Assembly: GCA_963772375.1 (NCBI GenBank) | Contig: CAVYXG010000005.1 | Coordinates: forward strand, 1,488,001 to 1,552,000 | Length of the DNA stretch: 64,000 bases | DNA from: DATBHM01 sp963772375 | GTDB lineage: Bacteria > Actinomycetota > UBA4738 > JACQTL01 | Direction: 5' to 3' | Shown here: one piece after another, positions 40,115 to 48,025 of the stretch | How the letters are laid out: each line of letters begins with the position of its first letter | Numbering within the stretch: the first letter of the stretch is position 1 | Position numbers and translations under genes: made by a program | The notes under the pieces: model-generated | The model's database searches: none | What the model saw: only the letters and a program-made list of their open reading frames with translations | Told to the model about the DNA's origin: nothing

Positions 40115-41854
40115 TCAGGGCGAGCCGGCAGCGAGGGCGCGCATGCCCGGCAGCCACGTCCCCGGGAACGACGTCAGCAGCACCTTCTTGTCGGCCGCGG
40201 CCCCGCTCACGGAGTTCGGATGGACCGTCGACTGGAGCTCGGTCAGCCCCCGCATGTTGTTCGCGATCTCCTCGAGCGTGAAGTTCTTCGACTCCATCTC
40301 GCCCACGTCGACGAACGACCACCCGGGCCGGACCCGCGCGACCACCGGGTCCTTCCTGCTCCCGCTGGGGAACGCCGAGTCGAGGTGGCTCTCCACGGCC
40401 TCGACCTTGATGTTGAACCCACCGCTCACGTCGCGGGCGGCCGAGTGCCCGTGGTCGGCGGTGACCAGCAGCACCCACTGCCCCTTCCCGACATGGGAGT
40501 CCAGGAAGTCGATGAACCCCGGCAGGGCCGCGTCCTGCGCTTTCACGCAGTCGCCCATCTCCTGGCTCGACGCGGTGAACAGGTGCCCGACCTCGTCGAT
40601 GAGCTTGTAGTTGATGAACATGAGATCGGTGCCCTCATGGTGGCCGAACCCCTCGCGGGCCATGACCTCCTGCAGGGCACGTGTCTGGTACGGGATGCGG
40701 GCCGGCGAGTCGAACCCGCCGCGGAGCTCCTTGGAGTCGTGGCCGCGCCACTTCCCGTCGAGGATGCCGTCCGCCGCGTCGGACACCTGCCAGTAGCTGG
40801 TCACGTCGGGGAAGTCGTTCACGTAGTCGGGGAACCGGTAGTACTCGGCCTGCGTCGGGCTGAGCCCCCACGACACACCCTCGGCGCCCTCGCCACCGCC
40901 CTTCTCCCGGAGGACGGCCAGCTGGCGCTTCCCGCCCGGGAACACGGTGCTGGTCCCCATCATCCCGAGGTGCCAGGAGAGCGTGGCGAACAGCCCCATC
41001 TCGACCCTGTCGCCCATCTCGGCGCCGTAGTGGTCGGCGAACGTCGGCACCAGCATGGCCTTCGGGCCGGGCGTCCACGGGTCGTGGAGCTGCCCGTCGG
41101 AGAACCGCTGGATGTTGTCGAGGATGCCGTGGCGGCGGGGGAAGGCGCCGGTGCCCATCGTGGCGTGCACGGGGGCGGTCGACGACGGAGCCGAGCCGAC
41201 TGTGGCGTTCGCGTAGCTCACGCCCTCCTGCATGAGGCGGTGGAGGTTCGGCCAGTTCTTCGGCCACAGGCCGAGGACGTACATGCCGCCCGCGTCCCAC
41301 ACCAGCGTGACGATCAGCTTGGGCTTGGGCGCGCCGGGTGAGATCACCTCGTCCATCACGACGCCGTCCGGCGCCTGGAAGTCGGTGAACCCCGTCAGGG
41401 CGGCGAGCGTGGGCGCCTGGTCGGCGGAGGTGACCGCCCGTTCGATCCGGCCCCGCTTCGGGACGATGCCCGGCCCGTACCAGACCATCGGGACGTGCTG
41501 CGTGTAGGGCCACGGCGTCGAGTGGCTGATGCCGCCGTCGAAATAGTTGTAGCCGAGCGGCACCGTCACCACGTCGCCGGACATGCCCGGGAAGTACCCC
41601 TGGTAGACGCGCTCGAGGACCTGGGGAGGCGTGGCCTGGAGGATCGCCTTGGCCTCCTCCGGCAGGACCGCCGGCGGGGTGACCGTCGGGAACGGCGTCG
41701 ACGGTCCGATGCTGTCGGGGGCGGACGTCCGCGGGTGGCCCTGGCCGCCGGACGTGCAGGCGGCGAGGTACACGGCGAGCGGCGCCGCGGCCGCGCCCTT
41801 CAGGAAGGCGCGCCGCGAGATGGCCGGGGATCGGGGGTCGTCGTGGTCGTCCAT
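40115..41854 (-). CDS. Alkaline-phosphatase-superfamily phosphodiesterase/phosphatase, circularly permuted motif order
   Basis: A 579-residue Tat substrate (SRRAFLKGAAAAPLAVYLAAC, with a lipobox Cys33). Residues 82-155 are the segment that is C-terminal in PafA/NPP enzymes: YQGYFPGMSGDVVTV, ISHSTPWPYTQHVPMVWYGPGI with His111, and ADQAPTLAALTG. Then follow the normally N-terminal parts: VTLVWDAGG (D187), the nucleophile region SAPSSTAPVHATMGTGAFPRRHGI (Thr226 or a Ser), D420-x3-H424 (LIDEVGHLF) and TADHG (D467, H468). All metal ligands are present, so it should be active at the cell surface; the substrate is unknown. GAAGAAGG precedes the ATG. It is the first gene of the five-gene unit. Confidence 0.85.
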   Translation of the reverse strand: MDDHDDPRSPAISRRAFLKGAAAAPLAVYLAACTSGGQGHPRTSAPDSIGPSTPFPTVTPPAVLPEEAKAILQATPPQVLERVYQGYFPGMSGDVVTVPLGYNYFDGGISHSTPWPYTQHVPMVWYGPGIVPKRGRIERAVTSADQAPTLAALTGFTDFQAPDGVVMDEVISPGAPKPKLIVTLVWDAGGMYVLGLWPKNWPNLHRLMQEGVSYANATVGSAPSSTAPVHATMGTGAFPRRHGILDNIQRFSDGQLHDPWTPGPKAMLVPTFADHYGAEMGDRVEMGLFATLSWHLGMMGTSTVFPGGKRQLAVLREKGGGEGAEGVSWGLSPTQAEYYRFPDYVNDFPDVTSYWQVSDAADGILDGKWRGHDSKELRGGFDSPARIPYQTRALQEVMAREGFGHHEGTDLMFINYKLIDEVGHLFTASSQEMGDCVKAQDAALPGFIDFLDSHVGKGQWVLLVTADHGHSAARDVSGGFNIKVEAVESHLDSAFPSGSRKDPVVARVRPGWSFVDVGEMESKNFTLEEIANNMRGLTELQSTVHPNSVSGAAADKKVLLTSFPGTWLPGMRALAAGSP

Positions 41855-41909
41855 CGTCCTTCTTCGGGCGGGATGCGGCGGCCCCGGGGAGGCCCCCGAC
41901 AGGGCGCGC

Positions 41910-41938
41910 ATTGTACTCGGACCCGCCGGAAACGGGAA
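41910..41938 (-). promoter_or_regulatory. Candidate promoter of the five-gene phosphatase/permease unit
   Basis: On the minus strand TTCCCG (41938-41933) and TACAAT (41915-41910) are spaced by 17 bp, with transcription starting near 41903 and a leader of about 50 nt. The -10 is good and the -35 weak. Confidence 0.45.
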
Positions 41939-42071
41939 TCCGTCGATGCGGCCGGGCCGGCCTGCGACCAACTGGCGCGGGGATGCGTTTGCGCTGCTCC
42001 CAATGGGTGCGGACGATCCCTTGGGGCGCCGCTACCATGGATGCAACCGGGTCCGAGGGAGGCGAGATTCC

Positions 42072-43640
42072 ATGGCGGACACCACGTTCCGCATCACGTA
42101 CGCCACGATGTCGGCCGACAACGAGGAGCTGCACCGCCGGTACGAGGAAGCGGTCGAACGGGCCCGTGGGTGGCTCGGCCAGGAGCACCCGTTCTACGTG
42201 GACGGCGAGGAACGATGGGGGACCGGCTTCCACGAGGAACGCTCCCCGATCGACTCGGAGATCATGGTCGGGAAGTTCGCCCAGGGGACGAAGCAGGACG
42301 CCAAGGACGCCATCGCGGCCGCCAGGGCCTACGCCCCCACGTGGGCGGCGACCCCATGGCAGGAGCGCGTGGCCATCATGCGGCGCGTGGCGGACATCAT
42401 CTCGGAGCGGGTGTTCGACTACGCGGCCCTGATGGCGATCGAGGTCGGCAAGAACCGGCTCGAGGCCATGGGCGACGTGCAGGAGACGGCCGACCTCATC
42501 GAGTACTACTGCGACTCCATGGAGCGGAACGAGGGCTTCGCCAAGCCGATGGGCAAGCTGTCCGACTCCGAGAACAACTCCGACGTGCTGCGTCCGTACG
42601 GCGTCTGGGCGGTCATCAGCCCGTTCAACTTCCCGATGGCGCTGGCGGGCGGTCCCGCCGGGGCGGCCCTGGTCACGGGGAACACCCTGGTGCTGAAGCC
42701 GGCGTCGACGGCCGCGTTCACGGCGCACAAGCTGTACGAGGCCCTCCGCGACGGCGGCGTGCCGACCGGTGCGATCCACCTGGTGACGGGCCCGGGGAGC
42801 CAGGTCGGCCAGGAGATCCAGGACAGCCCCGACGTGGACGGCATGACGTTCACGGGGTCCTACGACGTCGGCATGGGCATCTACCGGACGTTCGCCAAGG
42901 ACTACCCCAAGCCGGCGATCTGCGAGATGGGCGGCAAGAACCCGGTGGTCGTGTCGGCCAAGGCCGACCTCGACAAGGCGTCCGACGGCGTCATGCGGTC
43001 GGCGTTCGGGTTCGGCGGGCAGAAGTGCTCGGCCACCTCCCGGGTCTACGTGGAGCGGCCCGTGTACGAGGAGTTCGTCGCCAAGCTCAAGGAGAAGGCC
43101 GAGACCATCAAGGTCGGCAACCCCCTCCAGAAGGAGAACTGGCTCGGCCCCATCATCAACGAGGAGGCGGTGGCCACGTTCGAGGAGGCCGCCGAGGAGG
43201 CCCGCAAGAACGGCACGATCGTGGCCGGCGGGTCCCGGATCGAGGAGGGCGACCTCGGGCGCGGGACGTTCGTGCGGCCCACCGTGGTCGAGGTCCCGAT
43301 GGACAACTGGATCTGGCGCAAGGAGCTGTTCGTGCCGTTCGTCGCGGTCGGGCCCGTCGACTCCATCGACGAGGGATTCGAGAAGGCGAACGACACCGAG
43401 TACGGCCTCACGGCCGGGTTCTTCAGCGAGGACCAGGCCGAGGTGGACCGGTTCCTCGAGCGGATCCAGGCGGGCGTCGTCTACGTGAACCGTCGCGCCG
43501 GCGCCACCACCGGCGCGTGGCCGGGGTACCAGCCGTTCGGGGGGTGGAAGGGCTCGGGCACCTCCGGCAAGGCCGGCGGCGGCGACTACTACGTGCAGCA
43601 GTACATGCGCGAACAGTCGAGGACGGTGATCTCCGAGTGA
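42072..43640 (+). CDS. L-glutamate gamma-semialdehyde (P5C) dehydrogenase
   Basis: A 522-residue aldehyde dehydrogenase with NAD-binding VISPFNFPMAL, FTGSYDVG, EMGGKNPVVV (catalytic Glu) and FGFGGQKCSATSRVYV (catalytic Cys). The C-terminal NRRAGATTGAWPGYQPFGGWKGSGTSGKAGGGDYYVQQYMREQ is typical of the RocA/PutA P5CDH branch. It would finish proline breakdown begun by the proline dehydrogenase at 24.5 kb. GAGGGAGG is located 13-20 bases before the ATG, and a TACCAT element lies at 42033-42038. Overlaps the following aminotransferase by 4 bp. Confidence 0.88.
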   Translation: MADTTFRITYATMSADNEELHRRYEEAVERARGWLGQEHPFYVDGEERWGTGFHEERSPIDSEIMVGKFAQGTKQDAKDAIAAARAYAPTWAATPWQERVAIMRRVADIISERVFDYAALMAIEVGKNRLEAMGDVQETADLIEYYCDSMERNEGFAKPMGKLSDSENNSDVLRPYGVWAVISPFNFPMALAGGPAGAALVTGNTLVLKPASTAAFTAHKLYEALRDGGVPTGAIHLVTGPGSQVGQEIQDSPDVDGMTFTGSYDVGMGIYRTFAKDYPKPAICEMGGKNPVVVSAKADLDKASDGVMRSAFGFGGQKCSATSRVYVERPVYEEFVAKLKEKAETIKVGNPLQKENWLGPIINEEAVATFEEAAEEARKNGTIVAGGSRIEEGDLGRGTFVRPTVVEVPMDNWIWRKELFVPFVAVGPVDSIDEGFEKANDTEYGLTAGFFSEDQAEVDRFLERIQAGVVYVNRRAGATTGAWPGYQPFGGWKGSGTSGKAGGGDYYVQQYMREQSRTVISE

Positions 43641-45040
43641 CCACCGCGCCGGTGACCTCGACCTGGGACGACCTCGCGGCTGCGTCCGGGCCGCGGCTCG
43701 TCGGCGACGTTCCCGGCCCCCGGGCCCGGGAGATCATGGAACGCGACGCCCGCGTCACCTCGCCGTCGCTCCCGCGAGCGTATCCGCTCGTGCCCGCCCG
43801 GGGGGCGGGATCGCTGGTCGAGGACGTCGACGGGAACGTGTTCCTCGACTTCAATGCGGGGATCGCGGTGTGCTCGACCGGGCACGCGCATCCCGCGGTG
43901 GTCGAGGCCGTCAAGCGGCAGGCCGACACGCTGCTGCACTACTCGGGGACGGACTTCTACCTGCCCGTCTACTCCGAGGTGTGCGAGCGCCTCGACTCGA
44001 TGACGGTGGTCGGCGGCCCGGCGCGGTCGTTCCTGACCAACAGCGGCACCGAGGCCGTCGAGGCCGCGATCAAGCTCGCGCGCCACCAGACCGGACGGCA
44101 GTACGTGGTTGCGTTCCTCGGGGCGTTCCACGGCCGGTCGTACGGCAGCGTGTCCCTGACCGCCTCGAAGTCGCTGTACCGGGCGACGTTCGGGCCGCTG
44201 CTGCCCGGCGTGATCCACGCGCCGTACGCGAACGCGTTCCGACCCTACAAGACGGGTGGGGACGCGTTCGAGCTGGACGGGCTGGACTACCTTCGCGACG
44301 TCGTGTTCCGGCGGCTGGTGAAGCCGGACGAGATCGCGGCGATCGTGCTCGAGCCCGTCCAGGGGGAGGGCGGGTACGTGGTGCCGCCGGCCGAGTGGGT
44401 GCGCGGGCTGCGCGAGCTGTGTGACGAGCACGGCATCCTGCTCGTGGCCGACGAGGTGCAGTCGGGTATGGGCCGGACCGGCCGTATGTGGGCCATGGAG
44501 CAGTTCGACGTGGTGCCGGACATCGTGCTGGCGGGCAAGGGCATCGCGAGCGGGCTGCCGCTCGGCGCGATGATCGCCCGCCAGGATCTCATGACGTGGA
44601 CGACCGGCATGCACGGCTCGACGTACGGCGGCAACCCCCTGGCCTGCGCGGCCGCGCTGGTGACGTTCGACCTCATCGAACACGAGCTGGCCGGCAACGC
44701 AGAGAAGGTTGGGGGGCTGCTGCTGGACGGGCTGCGCGGGCTGGCCGCCCGGTCCTCGCTCATCGAAGAGGTCCGTGGCATGGGCCTGATGATCGGGATC
44801 GAGTTCGCCGACCACGACACCGCCCTGGCCGTGGAGGAGGCGTGCTTCAGCCGCGGGCTGCTGGTGCTCGGCGCCGGCGACAGCGCGCTGCGGATGTCGC
44901 CCCCGTTGGTGCTCCGCGAGGACCAGGCCGAGACCGGCCTGCGCATCTTCGAGGAGGCGCTCGGCGAGGTCGAGGGGCGCGGGGTCCCGGCGCTGGCCGA
45001 AGAGGGGCGCGAGCTCGGCGACGCCGCCGAGGGCAAGTAG
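43637..45040 (+). CDS. Class III aminotransferase, 4-aminobutyrate/omega-amino-acid type
   Basis: A 467-residue PLP enzyme with FLTNSGTEAVEAAIKLAR, LGAFHGRSYGSVSLTASK, EPVQGEGGYVVPP, LLVADEVQSGMGRTGRMWAME and the PLP-lysine motif DIVLAGKGIASGLPLGAMI, all in the usual order. Sequence type is near GABA/5-aminovalerate transaminases. Its GTG overlaps the P5CDH stop. Together with P5CDH it suggests coupling of glutamate semialdehyde/GABA metabolism; the amino donor is not determined by sequence. Confidence 0.88.
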   Translation: MTTAPVTSTWDDLAAASGPRLVGDVPGPRAREIMERDARVTSPSLPRAYPLVPARGAGSLVEDVDGNVFLDFNAGIAVCSTGHAHPAVVEAVKRQADTLLHYSGTDFYLPVYSEVCERLDSMTVVGGPARSFLTNSGTEAVEAAIKLARHQTGRQYVVAFLGAFHGRSYGSVSLTASKSLYRATFGPLLPGVIHAPYANAFRPYKTGGDAFELDGLDYLRDVVFRRLVKPDEIAAIVLEPVQGEGGYVVPPAEWVRGLRELCDEHGILLVADEVQSGMGRTGRMWAMEQFDVVPDIVLAGKGIASGLPLGAMIARQDLMTWTTGMHGSTYGGNPLACAAALVTFDLIEHELAGNAEKVGGLLLDGLRGLAARSSLIEEVRGMGLMIGIEFADHDTALAVEEACFSRGLLVLGAGDSALRMSPPLVLREDQAETGLRIFEEALGEVEGRGVPALAEEGRELGDAAEGK

Positions 45041-45044
45041 TTCA

Positions 45045-46001
45045 GTGACGTCCCCGGGGGGGTCGACGGAGGCCGGCGCGTCGGGCCGCGGGGTGCCGAA
45101 GGTCGCGTCGATGCGTGACGCCGTCGCGTCGCTCGTGCACGACGGCGATACCGTGGCGATCGAGGGGTTCACCCATCTGATCTGCTTCGCGGCCGGCCAC
45201 GAGATCATCCGGCAGGGCCGCCGCGACCTCACCCTCTGCCGCATGACCCCGGATGTCGTGTACGACCAGATCATCGGTGCCGGCGTCGCCTCCCGGCTGG
45301 TGTTCTCCTGGCTGGGGAACCCCGGCGTCGGGTCGCTCCACGCCATCCGGCGGCGGATCGAGGCCGGCGAGCTGGAGATCGAGGAGTACTCGCACTACGG
45401 GATGGTGTCGCGGTACACGGCGGGCGCGTCGCGACTGCCGTTCTTCCCCCTGCGGTCGTACGAGCACAGCGACCTCCCGAAGGCGAACCCGCGCATCGTT
45501 CCGATGGCGTCTCCCTACGACCCGTCCGACGTGGTGTACGCGGTGCCGCCGCTCAATCCGGACGTGGCCATCGTGCACGCCCAGCGCGCCGACGCCGAGG
45601 GCAACACGCAGGTGTGGGGGCTGCTCGGGTGCCAGAAGGAGGCCGCCTTCGCATCCGATCGGGTGATCGTGGTGTGCGAGGAGCTGGTGGATTCCTCCGT
45701 GATCCGGGCCGACCCCAACCGGACGATCATCCCGGGGCTCATCGTGGACGCGGTGGTCGTGCAGCCGGGGGCGTGCCACCCGTCGTACGCGCAGGGGCAC
45801 TACGACCGCGACAACCGGTTCTACCGGGCGTGGGACGAGGTCGCGCGGGATCCGGATCGGCTGGACTCGTGGCTGCAGGAGTGGGTATTCGGGCTGTCGA
45901 CACACGATGAGTACCTGGCGAAGCTCGGCGACCGATGGGAGGAGCTGTGCGAGGTCGGCGACGCGCCGAGCGGCTCCGTGAACTACGGCCGCTACGACTG
46001 A
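45045..46001 (+). CDS. CoA-transferase family I alpha subunit (GctA/IpdA-like), partner absent
   Basis: A 318-residue protein: DGDTVAIEGFTHLICFAAGHEIIRQGRRDLTLCRMTPDVVYDQIIGAG, SWLGNPGVGSLHAIRRR, and DVAIVHAQRADAEGNTQVWG are the hallmarks of the glutaconate CoA-transferase / IpdA alpha family. In these enzymes the catalytic Glu is on the beta subunit, normally encoded next. Here the next gene is a HTH protein on the same strand and no beta subunit is in the window. The GTG at 45045 is 4 bp after the aminotransferase stop; an ATG at 45111 is an alternative start matching the family N-terminus. Confidence 0.8.
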   Translation: MTSPGGSTEAGASGRGVPKVASMRDAVASLVHDGDTVAIEGFTHLICFAAGHEIIRQGRRDLTLCRMTPDVVYDQIIGAGVASRLVFSWLGNPGVGSLHAIRRRIEAGELEIEEYSHYGMVSRYTAGASRLPFFPLRSYEHSDLPKANPRIVPMASPYDPSDVVYAVPPLNPDVAIVHAQRADAEGNTQVWGLLGCQKEAAFASDRVIVVCEELVDSSVIRADPNRTIIPGLIVDAVVVQPGACHPSYAQGHYDRDNRFYRAWDEVARDPDRLDSWLQEWVFGLSTHDEYLAKLGDRWEELCEVGDAPSGSVNYGRYD

Positions 46002-46031
46002 AGGGCATACGGCTCGGTCCCGACGGTCGTG

Positions 46032-46050
46032 TAGTAGTATGCAACTACTA
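46032..46050. promoter_or_regulatory. Palindromic operator over the HTH antitoxin start
   Basis: TAGTAGTATGCAACTACTA is a perfect 7-bp inverted repeat with a 5-base spacer. The last A is the first base of the ATG at 46050. It contains TAGTAT (46035-46040), a plausible -10 for a leaderless mRNA, so a bound repressor would cover the promoter and the start. This AT-rich 19-mer is conspicuous in the GC-rich context. Confidence 0.65.
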
Positions 46051-46295
46051 TGCTGACGGTTCCGGAAGCCGCTCGTCGGGTGGGGCGCGACCCGGAGACG
46101 GTTCGCAGGTGGATCCGGAGCGGCAAGCTCCGGTCGCAGCGGGTCGGAACGCAGCACCTGGTGGAGGAGCGGGACCTCGAGGCGATCGTCGGGGACGAAC
46201 CCATGTCTCTGCCGTCCGCATGGCACACGACGTGGACCGGCGAGCCGCACCTCGGCGGCGGACGGGCCGTTCGGCGATCGCGAGCAGCCCACTGA
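46050..46295 (+). CDS. MerR/excisionase-type HTH protein, antitoxin of the PIN pair
   Basis: An 81-residue protein whose first 50 residues are an excisionase-like winged HTH (MLTVPEAARRVGRDPETVRRWIRSGKLRSQRVGTQHLVEERDLEAI). The tail (WHTTWTGEPHLGGGRAVRR) is the likely toxin-binding part. Its stop overlaps the start of the PIN gene by one base (TGATG). This is the antitoxin-first layout of VapBC-like modules, but with an HTH family unlike the usual AbrB, RHH or Phd antitoxins. Confidence 0.8.
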   Translation: MLTVPEAARRVGRDPETVRRWIRSGKLRSQRVGTQHLVEERDLEAIVGDEPMSLPSAWHTTWTGEPHLGGGRAVRRSRAAH

Positions 46296-46699
46296 TGCTG
46301 GTCGTTGACGCCACGGTCGCGTTCGACGCGGTCCAGGGCCCCAACGGATTCGATGTATTCGAGGCCGAGGAACTGGTGGCGCCCCCCCTGATGTGGTCCG
46401 AGGCGCGCTCGGCGCTCCACGAGGCCGTGTGGCGTGGGGAGATGTCGCGGGAGCTGGGCGCGCGTTCCCTAGAGGCGCTCGAGACCGTGCCGGTGAAGGC
46501 TCGGACGCACCGCAGGCTCGGCCCTCGGAGCGTGGAAGTTGCCGACCGGTTCGGGTGGGCCAAGACCTACGACGCGGAATACCTGGCGCTGGCGGAGCTC
46601 CTTTCGTGCCGCGTGATGACCACCGACGGTCGTCTGTATCGCCGGACCCGTCACCTCGGGTTCGTCGTGACGCCCCAGGACGTCCTGGAGGGCCGATGA
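46295..46699 (+). CDS. PIN-domain ribonuclease toxin (VapC-like)
   Basis: A 134-residue PIN domain with the acidic residues in place: D5 in MLVVDATVAF, the WSEARSALHEA glutamate, DAEYLALAELLSCRVMTTDGRL with two Asp. VapC toxins cut tRNA or rRNA. It follows its HTH partner with a 1-bp overlap and itself overlaps the next gene, a class III aminotransferase, by 4 bp, so the toxin and a metabolic enzyme share translation coupling. The ATG at 46295 is the only suitable start. Confidence 0.85.
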   Translation: MLVVDATVAFDAVQGPNGFDVFEAEELVAPPLMWSEARSALHEAVWRGEMSRELGARSLEALETVPVKARTHRRLGPRSVEVADRFGWAKTYDAEYLALAELLSCRVMTTDGRLYRRTRHLGFVVTPQDVLEGR

Positions 46700-48006
46700 G
46701 TCCGGTGTTCCATCGATCGACCGATCCGCTTCCGACGGCGGTTCGGGCCGAGGGTTCGTGGATCGAGGACGCCGACGGGAAGCGATATCTCGACGCTGCC
46801 GGAGGGGCGATCGTCGTGAACGTCGGGCACGATGACCCGTCGGTGGTCGCCGCCCTGTCGGAGCAGGCGGGGCGGGTCGACTACGTGCACGGGACGCAGT
46901 TCACGACCGCGGTGCTCGAGGCGTACTGCGACGAGCTGGCGTCGGTGCTGCCGTTCGAAGATCCGTTCGTCTATCCGGTCAGCGGTGGCAGTGAGGCGGT
47001 CGAGACCGCGCTGAAGCTCGCCCGCGCGTACCACCTGGCCCAGGGAGACTCGGGGCGACATCGAGTGATCGCGCGCGGCGGCTCGTATCACGGGAACAGC
47101 CGCGGGGCACTGGACGCCTCCGGCAGGGAGCCGCTTCGCCGGCCGTATCAGCCCTGGCTCGGCCTCACGTTCCACGTCCCGCCGCCGTACGAGTACCGCT
47201 GTCGGCTCGACGGCCACCCGTCGGGGTGCGGCGTCGCCCACGCCGAGGCGCTGGAACGGGCGATCGTCGAGGCGGGGCCGGAGACGGTGGCCGCGTTCAT
47301 CGCGGAACCGGTGGCCGGCGCGACGCTCGGCGCGGCCGTTCCGACCGACGATTACTGGCCCGCCGTCGCCGACGTGTGCCGCCAGCACGGCGTGCTGCTG
47401 ATCGCCGACGAGGTGATGACGGGGTTCGGCCGGACCGGCAGGTGGTTCGGCGTGGACCACTGGGGCGTTCGGCCGGACATCCTCACCGCCGGCAAGGGCG
47501 CCGCCGGCGGATACTGGCCGCTGGGGCTCTGCGTCGCGAGCGGGGAGGTGCACGAAGCCGTTGCGGCGCAAGGGTTCGTGCACGGGTTCACCTACTCGCA
47601 CCACGCGGTCGGCGCGGCGGTCGGGCGCGCCGTCCTCGCCAGGCTCCGCGACGGCGACCTGGTCGAACGCAGCCGCGAGCTGGGGGAGCGCCTGCTGAAG
47701 GACCTCACGGCCGCTCTCAGCGTGTCGCCCCACGTCGGCGACGTCCGCGGGCTTGGCACGATGATCGGCATGGAGCTGGTCGCCGACCGCGCCACCAAGG
47801 AACCGTTCCCCCGCGCCGAGAAGGCGACCGAGCGCGTGGTCGCGAGCGCCAAGGCCGGGGGGCTGGTGATGTACTCCAGCACCGGCTGTGCCGACGGGAC
47901 CGATGGCGACCTCGTGATGATCGGGCCGCCGTTCACGCTCACGGACGACGAGGCCGACCTGCTCGTCGAACGCACCGCGGCCGCCATCGGTACGCTCGCC
48001 GAGTGA
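46696..48006 (+). CDS. Class III aminotransferase, specificity unknown
   Basis: A 436-residue PLP enzyme with YLDAAGGAIVVNVGHDDPSVVAAL, YPVSGGSEAVETALKLARAY, RGGSYHGNSRGALDASGREP, LLIADEVMTGFGRTGRWFGVD and DILTAGKGAAGGYWPLG (PLP Lys). Like many members it reads SGGSEA where GABA transaminases have SGTEA, pointing to the broad beta-alanine/taurine/aromatic group rather than GabT. The ATG at 46696 overlaps the toxin stop (ATGA). Runs on into the deacetylase gene after a 19-bp gap. Confidence 0.88.
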   Translation: MSPVFHRSTDPLPTAVRAEGSWIEDADGKRYLDAAGGAIVVNVGHDDPSVVAALSEQAGRVDYVHGTQFTTAVLEAYCDELASVLPFEDPFVYPVSGGSEAVETALKLARAYHLAQGDSGRHRVIARGGSYHGNSRGALDASGREPLRRPYQPWLGLTFHVPPPYEYRCRLDGHPSGCGVAHAEALERAIVEAGPETVAAFIAEPVAGATLGAAVPTDDYWPAVADVCRQHGVLLIADEVMTGFGRTGRWFGVDHWGVRPDILTAGKGAAGGYWPLGLCVASGEVHEAVAAQGFVHGFTYSHHAVGAAVGRAVLARLRDGDLVERSRELGERLLKDLTAALSVSPHVGDVRGLGTMIGMELVADRATKEPFPRAEKATERVVASAKAGGLVMYSSTGCADGTDGDLVMIGPPFTLTDDEADLLVERTAAAIGTLAE

Positions 48007-48025
48007 ACGCCACCCCGACCGGCCG

